Source: Chaetomium olivaceum
Taxonomy: Eukaryota; Ascomycota; Sordariomycetes; Sordariales; Chaetomiaceae
Assembly: GCA_039881045.1 (NCBI GenBank)
Contig: JAYWVB010000005.1
Coordinates: 186,001-250,000 of the forward strand
Length of the DNA stretch: 64,000 nucleotides
Reading direction: 5' to 3'
Positions 58,104 through 64,000 of this stretch are shown piece by piece. The stretch's first letter is position 1. Each line of letters opens with the position of its first letter. The position numbers were made by a program, and so were the translations under genes. The notes under the pieces were generated by a model. The model saw nothing but the letters and a program-made list of their open reading frames with translations, did no database searches and was not told the DNA's origin.

Positions 58104-59124
58104 CTAGTCCCCGGGCGTACATGTACCGCTCCCTGGACTTGATGATACAAACACAACAAGAACCGCGGCATAGGCTGCCGTTGCCGCGAATATCTCGGCC
58201 CGTCGTGCGTTTGTGAGGATCCCGACGCTGGCGGCAAATAGAACCGTGAAGGTGGCGATGAGCCCCAATTGTGTGTTTTCCTGCTTTATAAGACGCAGTG
58301 TGAAAATGGCTCCGAGGAGCAGGATGGCAGCGAGGACAGTGCTGATGACTGCTGCTACCCAAGCAACATGGTTCTCATTGATATGCTCGGTATCGTCCGT
58401 AACCCTTGTTGTCTTCGAGTACTCCTCGTTAGAAGAGTGTATGGTATTTCACAACCAGAAGCTATGTGCATGAAGAAGGACAAACCTTGAACATCCAATG
58501 GTCTTGCAAGAATCGTGAGAGGGGGTCTTTGTCGGCGGGCCGTCGGACCGCCACCAGATCGCGGCGGTTACCTTCACTTAGTCGATGCTCAGCAAGGCCA
58601 GCGAGGAGAGGCCTTCGTCGCTTGGTGTAACAGAATTCGTCGTTGATATCGTCGTGGAACAGGTTGAGTGCGACGTCGAATGCCCGATTCTTTGGCACTT
58701 CGAGAGCCGCTATTTGGTTTTGCCGGAGTAAAGCTTCTTCTATTCAAGCAAGTCAGGAACTGCTCAATTTGGTAGAAATAACACAAAACTTACGGTACTC
58801 CTTGAGCGTCTCCTGGACTTGTTCGACGAGTTTCATGTGGACATGCTCTGGTCGCAATGGGTCTAGGGCATTCTCCTCAAAGGCCTCCCACGCGCGAATC
58901 GACCGGCGACTCTCGTTATCGGCACTGGGTAGTGCCGCTTGGTCGTCGATCTGATCGAGCTTGTGCTCTAGATAGGCCAGCTTGCCTTCGAGATGTAGCA
59001 GGTTGCGGGCGCTCAGGCGGTCAAACTTGCGGAAGATGAACGACTCGTAGTCGGGACTCAGCGCGATTCGCTGAGCCAAAAGGGGGAAGCCGTTTTTACC
59101 ACTGGCCATACTGTTGACGGCCAT
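58104..59124 (-). CDS. DUF6594-family membrane protein
   Basis: Three exons, 59124-58794, 58739-58486 and 58424-58104, total 302 codons (301 residues), the usual size. The N-terminal half has the family opening DYESFIFRKFDRLSARNLLH followed by a coiled stretch LEGKLAYLEHKLDQIDDQ. The middle contains ALLRQNQIAALEVPKNRAFD and RFLQDHWMFK. The C-terminus holds three closely spaced membrane segments (WVAAVISTVLAAILLLGAIF, LGLIATFTVLFAASVGI, IFAATAAYAAVLVVFVSS). The function is unknown; the family is abundant in filamentous fungi and often occurs near heterokaryon-incompatibility or NLR genes. The third acceptor is uncertain because a CTAAC lies only three bases upstream of the chosen AG. Confidence 0.85.
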
Positions 59125-59509
59125 AAATTGCCATTTCCTACAGATGGTATTGGTTTATCTATATAAGACTTGGGGTTTCCCATCTGTACCCTGGTGTTCT
59201 TGAGGTATTCCCTTGACTGGAGAACCAGCAGGTACCGCACATGGCTATGTCAAGCCGTGGAACGGTGAGAATGCGGCCTGTGCTCGGCGGTCAATAGAAT
59301 GTCTGGCTTCAAGTTGCTGCGGGTAGTGGGAGAAACAGGGCGACAAGGAGGGTGCGAGCTCATGCAGGGGGCTGCGGGAAGTAACGCCCACACCGCATTA
59401 CCGTACCCAAGGCGTTCTGATGAACAATCTGAGATGCTATGGGTTACACAGCATCCGGTTGAGGTTCTGTCGGAATAACGGTCAAGTCGGGCGGGAAGCG
59501 TGATGGCAT
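59125..59509. other. Intergenic region left of the hAT element
   Basis: Promoter side of the DUF6594 gene. No feature is recognised before the target duplication at 59502-59509. Confidence 0.4.
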
Positions 59510-60809
59510 CAGGGGTCTGCATCTATCTACCAAAGTAGATTCGGAATCTACTAGTAGATAGAAAGCAGTGCTTTCTATCCACTCTACTCGGCCGGCTGCC
59601 AAGCTTCTATCCACTCTACCAGACCCTCATCTACGTAGATTTAAAGTGGGTAGATTGCCAAGCGATTACTAATATTTCAGCACATACCCTTTCGAGCCCC
59701 GCCTCAAGCACGCCCCAGCCACCACCGCCCTGAGCGGTACATATTCCGGCTTTTCCGCACTCTTTGCGCCACGTCGGCCGAGCCAGCTCACGTGACTAGT
59801 CACATGTGTCCTGCCCGCATGCTTTGGCTCTGGCAACCCATCATGGAAGTTCCGGAGAAAAGAGGGCCATCATTGGATGGTTGATGTTCTGTTATTGATG
59901 GGGAAATAGCAGATAACTCATAGTTCCGAAGAAATTAACAAGTTGACAGTGAACCGGTTAAACGCTCCGTGTATGCTTTAGCAACAGCTTTACTGAGCAT
60001 TGGAACATCCAACACACAACGCCCAAACCATCACTACCTTGCAATAAAGGGGTGTCAAGAAAATGCAAAATATGATCAAACCGTGATTCAAGCCCGCGGC
60101 TCTAGAGGGTCTTCCGTCGGACGTTCTGGCCTCTACATCAGCCTCTCAGGTAGTACCGTAGCGCCACACCGAGATCTTGGCCAAAAGCGCTCTAGATACC
60201 TAGGTCAAGTCATCTTTAGTTTATCAAGCGTAGAGAATCGCGCTGAGTGCCTTTTCTGCCTCGTGGCCGTGTCCTGCGCGTGTCTTGCGCGTGTCTGCCG
60301 CTCAGCTGGTGGCGCGTGTTCGCAGGCAAAACAAGCCGATTTTTGACGCCTCGCCAGAGCACGATGACTTAAGCGCCAGAGATGATTCCACGTGGGGAAA
60401 ATAGTCTCTAGATGAGATTAAGATGATTGATGTATGTTTCAATTCGATCGGACCACTTTTGGTAGTGGGTTGTCTAGATGATGTATGTAATGGTCTACAA
60501 TGATTAAAATCTTGATATAAACTTGTCCGTCTTCTGGTCTAAATTGACCTGAATCACTCGACGCGTCCCGGAGGAGATGATATTATACATCCTTCTAACA
60601 TGAATTTTGCTGAATTTAATGATACTATCAGCTGCTAATTGTGGGTTTCAACTTGTACTACCGCGGTCTCCAGTAACAGTAATCTCCCAAGAATCCTACC
60701 ACTTATGGACATTGACAGGGCTTCGTGAAGACGCGTTTGACCGCGTTCTTGCAAGCCTGTGAGCGTCAGCCAAAATCTACAATATAAAATTCCCTTTGCC
60801 CCCATCAAT

Positions 60810-61268
60810 ATGTCATCTTCCTTCTTCCTCCTCTCAGCAGACAAGCGAGATCGCATCCAGTTCTTTCTCGACTCACTTGAGCCCACTCCACCGAACATGA
60901 GCGACATGTCCCAAAACAGCCTGCGGTCATCCAGCCTCTCCGAGTCGCTGCTCTCCGATCCCATTGACCCCCCCTTGAGCGAGACCGGTACCAGTCTGCC
61001 CTCCGAGCCCTCACAACGTCCTCAAACATGGGATGATGTCCCTCAAACCTACAAAGTCGGTGATGGTGGCGTGCATCTCGTGCCAAGGATGGGCATCACA
61101 AGGGGTTGGTTCTGGGAATACGGATTCAAAGTTCGCAGGAAAGAAGACAACCCCAAGGTCATCCGTTGGCTTTGCAAGGCCTACTCCTGTGCGAAGAGAC
61201 CACCGAGAAACACGTATACCCTCCTTGCCTCGAACCCCGAGAACATCTACAGGCACCTTGCAAAGTAA
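60810..61268 (+). pseudogene. hAT transposase, N-terminal BED-like fragment
   Basis: A frame of 152 residues: a disordered Ser/Pro-rich start (MSSSFFLLSADKRDRIQFFL), then a BED-type finger region with ITRGWFWEYGFKV, RWLCKAYSC and NIYRHLAK. The aromatic pair, Cys-Cys and first His of the finger are present, but the chain stops right at HLAK where the last ligand should follow. The RNase-H-like catalytic core is missing. A non-autonomous element product; at most a DNA-binding peptide. Confidence 0.75.
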
Positions 61269-61275
61269 TGTAAAG

Positions 61276-61524
61276 ATGGCCTTTGACGTGCTCAACGTCC
61301 CTCCTATGGCAGCTGAGTGTGAGAGAACATTCTCAGCTGCTGGCTGCATGGTCACGCCACGACGGACACGCCTTGGAACTGACGTGATCTCTGCCGCTCA
61401 AACGATCAGATCGTGGGTGAAGGCCGGATTGATGGATGACTATGATGGAATCGCCCTCCGAGATGTAGGCATTGAGGCGCTTGAGGATGGAATATCCTGG
61501 CAAACTGAAGGTGAAATAGCATGA
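61276..61524 (+). pseudogene. hAT transposase, C-terminal dimerisation fragment
   Basis: 82 codons in a different frame from the upstream fragment. It carries the hAT dimerisation signature (MAFDVLNVPPMAAECERTFS, RRTRLGTDVISAAQTIRSWV). The junction between the two fragments (61268-61276) marks the internal deletion of several hundred codons including the DDE residues. Confidence 0.82.
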
Positions 61525-61752
61525 GGTGGCCGACTCGTGGCTAGGTAGAAGTATGTTAGAAGTCATGGGTCCTGTTATCGGAACATCCTTACCCGCCCAA
61601 GCCTTGGCAATCTACCTAAATAGAATCTACATTGATAGAATAGCTTCCTATTCTATCAACTCTACCTCGGGTCGGCTGACTAATGTATCTATTCTATCTA
61701 CTTTGGGGTCGCCGTGGGTAGAAGTGGATAGATGCAGAACCCTGGATGGCAT

Positions 61753-62182
61753 GTAGAATGCTACTGAGGATCTGGAGATGCCGGGCTAATGTCAAGTTTC
61801 GTCACACAAATAACTCTGACCAACCATTTGGAGATGTCAAGTGTGGCGAAGCATGGGGGTTGCCGATAATGTATCACAAACTACTGCCTTGGCGCATGCC
61901 TGTTCCAAGTTCGCCAAACATTCACCTGGGGCGGGCGGCGGCGAGATGGCGTGTTCCGTGTTGATTCGCCAATTTCCAGCTCCCGGCTGATCTGCAGGCT
62001 GAAAAGCTCAAGGGCAGCCGCAAAAGGAGACAAAAGTGTCTTAGAGACACACTAGCCTTGCGGGTTTTTCGGTGCGACCCCGTGCCCACAGCCTGCCTGC
62101 ATCACACGACTACCGTGGGTCAATAAGTAGACGCCTGCGTCCATCACAAAGGCGGACGGACGACCGTTGACCTCAACCAAAA
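61753..62182. other. Intergenic region between the hAT element and the retropepsin-like gene
   Basis: No feature is supported in these 430 bp. Probably leader and promoter of the following plus-strand gene. Confidence 0.35.
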
Positions 62183-62602
62183 ATGGATCCCGATGGAGTG
62201 CGAATTACTCTGTCGGAAAGGGAAATCTGTATCCTCAGAAAGAAGACTGAGCTGTTGGATAAGGCCATAGCAAGAATCCGCCGCCGGTCACTTGATCTTT
62301 TCTTCAAAAACGACCTTTCGACGCACAACCTTGTAAACAACTACATCAACACGAATCTCAATAGGAGTCTTGATGGCAGCCTCGACAACTCACCAAAAAG
62401 ACCACGAAGAAGGATGCGGTTGCGAAACGATGACGAGGAAGAGCAACTTTCAGAGGACCATCAGGGAAGAATGAGGATCATTGAGCTGGGCCAAGCTAGG
62501 GAGCGTTCCGCATCCCCACGCACAAAGCACGGCGATCCATCTCTGTACAAAAACGCTAAGTATACGGGCTTGCATAGGCTCAAGTACTTACCACCTCGGT
62601 GA
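62183..62602 (+). CDS. Basic coiled-coil protein fragment, probably the N-terminus of the retropepsin-like gene
   Basis: A 139-residue frame from MDPDGVRITLSEREICILRK. It has a helical, basic first half, then a KRPRRRMRLRNDDEEEQ nuclear-localisation-like patch, and stops at TGA 62600-62602. It is in the same frame as the downstream retropepsin-like ORF, but several stops separate them. No GT-AG pair I tried joins them in phase. A frameshift or a missed intron is likely. No independent function is recognised. Confidence 0.5.
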   Translation: MDPDGVRITLSEREICILRKKTELLDKAIARIRRRSLDLFFKNDLSTHNLVNNYINTNLNRSLDGSLDNSPKRPRRRMRLRNDDEEEQLSEDHQGRMRIIELGQARERSASPRTKHGDPSLYKNAKYTGLHRLKYLPPR

Positions 62603-62662
62603 TGAAACTTATATCCAAAATACTGACGTTCCTCGAGGAGACGCATTCGCGCGATTCATTCA

Positions 62663-64000
62663 ATGAAGCCCCAGTGCTCCCGTTCCTCCGCAGCATTCCT
62701 AGCCAACGACGAGCTCATAGAGTATTTACCATCGAAGACACCATACGGTATTCCCGGCCCATACGCAGAAGTCGGAGGAAAGGCCGAGCAGCGTTACATC
62801 CCTAGCCTACATAGTCTGCGACAGAGAGAAGTTCCGGGGACTATTAACGATATCCCGGTTCAAGCAGTGCCGGACTATGGCTCCTCGATTGATGCCATCT
62901 CCGACAGTTTTGCTCGCAAGCACAGGATGAAAATCAAGGCGGTAGACAAGATCTCAATAAAGCTTCCGGGGGGTAGGGTTGTCGAGAGCGTCGGCGTGGT
63001 GATCGGCCACTTCAAGTTCCAGAGCGAGAGCCAAACCTACACCCGGCATTTCCGCGTCCTCAGGAATTGTGTCTTCGACATGGTACTGGGTAGGGAGTTC
63101 CTCGAACAAACTAAAACGTTGACCGAATTCTGCCATCGCATTGTAAAGCGCCTCCGTCCCTACGTTCAGAAGGGGAGCCGCTTCTTCTTGCTAGACGAGT
63201 CCCCCAAAGACCGAATCCGCTGCGCCGTAAATGGCGCCAACGCATCGGCGTTCCCTGACACCGGATCCGACCTGATGCTCGTCTCGGGGGATTTTGCCCG
63301 CCGCAACAACCTCGAGGTCCGCCGTGAAGAAGAATACCGACAGCAAGTGCAGCTGGCCGATGGGTCGTATATCCGCACCGACGGCATGGTTCTAGACGCC
63401 GAGCTTGAGTTTGACGCGCCGCCCATGTCGTCTTCGCGGGAATTCGACTTGAACCAATACCTGGAGTACGACCGCGGACTGACAGACCTTCTGAAGGAAG
63501 ATCGGGAACCTGGGGCAGCAAAAGACAAATCCGTCATCGTTTGCGACCTCCACGTTATCGACGACCTGCCCTGCGACATCATCCTCAGCAGCGACTTCAT
63601 CTTCGACCACCAAGTCTTTTCGCGGTTCAAGCACCTCTTTTTCACCGAACCACCCCCAGACCCCCAGACCCCCATCCCTCACGCTGTATCCCGGATCCGG
63701 GCAGCAGCGACAAAACCCTCCTCGGTGATTACCTCCTCTATATACGAAGCACAAAAAAGCAGCGACAATGGTTCTGGTGGGGATGGCGCCGCCCGCCAAC
63801 TCCACCACCCCCATTACCCTCAGGCCCAAACGACAACAACGCTGTCCCGTTGCAAGAACGACAGACGTGGGAGGAATTATGGGAAGCCGAAGAAGCGCGT
63901 CGAAACCGCATGCAGTTGAGGATAGCGTCGCTGTCAGAGCCGCTGAGGACAGAGGAGCAGCGAGCCGAGGCCCAGAGGCGGGAGGACTGGGATAGGAACC
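62663..64000 (+). CDS. Tandem retropepsin-like aspartic-protease-fold protein, runs off the window
   Basis: The frame from 62663 holds two retropepsin-like domains. Domain A (about residues 60-165) has AVPDYGSSIDAISDSFARKH where DTG would be, and the closing FDMVLGREFLEQ. Domain B (about 185-330) has a canonical AFPDTGSDLMLVSGDFARRN, LADGSYIRTDG, and closing CDIILSSDFIFDH. Two such halves in one chain could build a pseudo-dimer. The frame as given stops at 63919. However, one more A in the run 63753-63758 switches to a frame that stays open to the right edge and reads like protein (LQERQTWEELWEAEEARRNR, AEAQRREDWDRN). I take this as the true continuation. It could derive from a retroelement Pol or be a host gene of a fungal family; no reverse transcriptase or integrase is visible. 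Confidence 0.65.

Larger units (their letters stand above)
59510..61744 (+). mobile_element. hAT-superfamily transposon, internally deleted, with perfect 8-bp target duplication
   Basis: 2235 bp bounded by imperfect terminal inverted repeats: left CAGGGGTCTGCATCTATCTA and right (reverse complement) CAGGGTTCTGCATCTATCCA, 18 of 20 matching. Both ends start CAGGG, as usual for hAT. The flanks are the identical 8-mer gatggcat (59502-59509 and 61745-61752), exactly the hAT duplication length. Subterminal repeats tctatccactctac occur at 59574-59587 and 59606-59619 with related copies near the right end. Inside are only the N-terminal zinc-finger part and the C-terminal dimerisation part of a transposase, in different frames. 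The perfect duplication indicates that this derivative itself moved, in trans, and fairly recently. Confidence 0.92.

Overview
The window is nuclear DNA of a filamentous ascomycete. The protein-coding genes are split by 45-230 bp GT-AG introns with fungal branch sites (CTAAC/CTGAC), third codon positions are GC-rich, and the gene families (AA11 monooxygenase, DUF6594, NACHT-WD receptor, QDR-type transporter, Fot1/pogo and hAT elements) are fungal. A Sordariales-type Sordariomycete is my best guess; this is inference, not a match. About seventeen genes are supported, spread on both strands and mostly without shared function.

Layout: 0-5.5 kb holds a truncated APH-like kinase, glutamate decarboxylase and mitochondrial acetylornithine aminotransferase. 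From 6.9 to 8.2 kb is a secreted chitin-type AA11 monooxygenase, followed by 7 kb with no recognisable gene but two minisatellites. From 15.2 to 27 kb are an ataxin-2/Pbp1 homolog, a small GPI-type cell-wall protein and the polarity factor Bud6/Aip3. From 28 to 31.4 kb are a beta-lactamase-like esterase and an SRPK-like kinase. From 31.9 to 38.8 kb is a very large Snt1/NCoR-type SANT corepressor, divergent from deoxyhypusine synthase; HMG-CoA lyase follows.

The right third is accessory. It has a copia-type Gag ORF, an apparently intact Fot1/pogo transposon with 47-bp perfect terminal inverted repeats, a large alpha/beta-hydrolase-NACHT-beta-propeller receptor, a fructosamine-kinase-like protein, an MFS transporter, a DUF6594 membrane protein, an internally deleted hAT transposon with a perfect 8-bp target duplication, and a gene with two retropepsin-like domains that runs off the right edge.

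A pervasive feature is single-base frameshifts, thirteen by my count, nearly all in short mononucleotide runs or simple repeats and nearly all inside genes whose catalytic motifs are intact. In several genes the corrected total length becomes a multiple of three. Unpolished homopolymer sequencing error is the simplest explanation, so broken genes here should not be called pseudogenes without read evidence.
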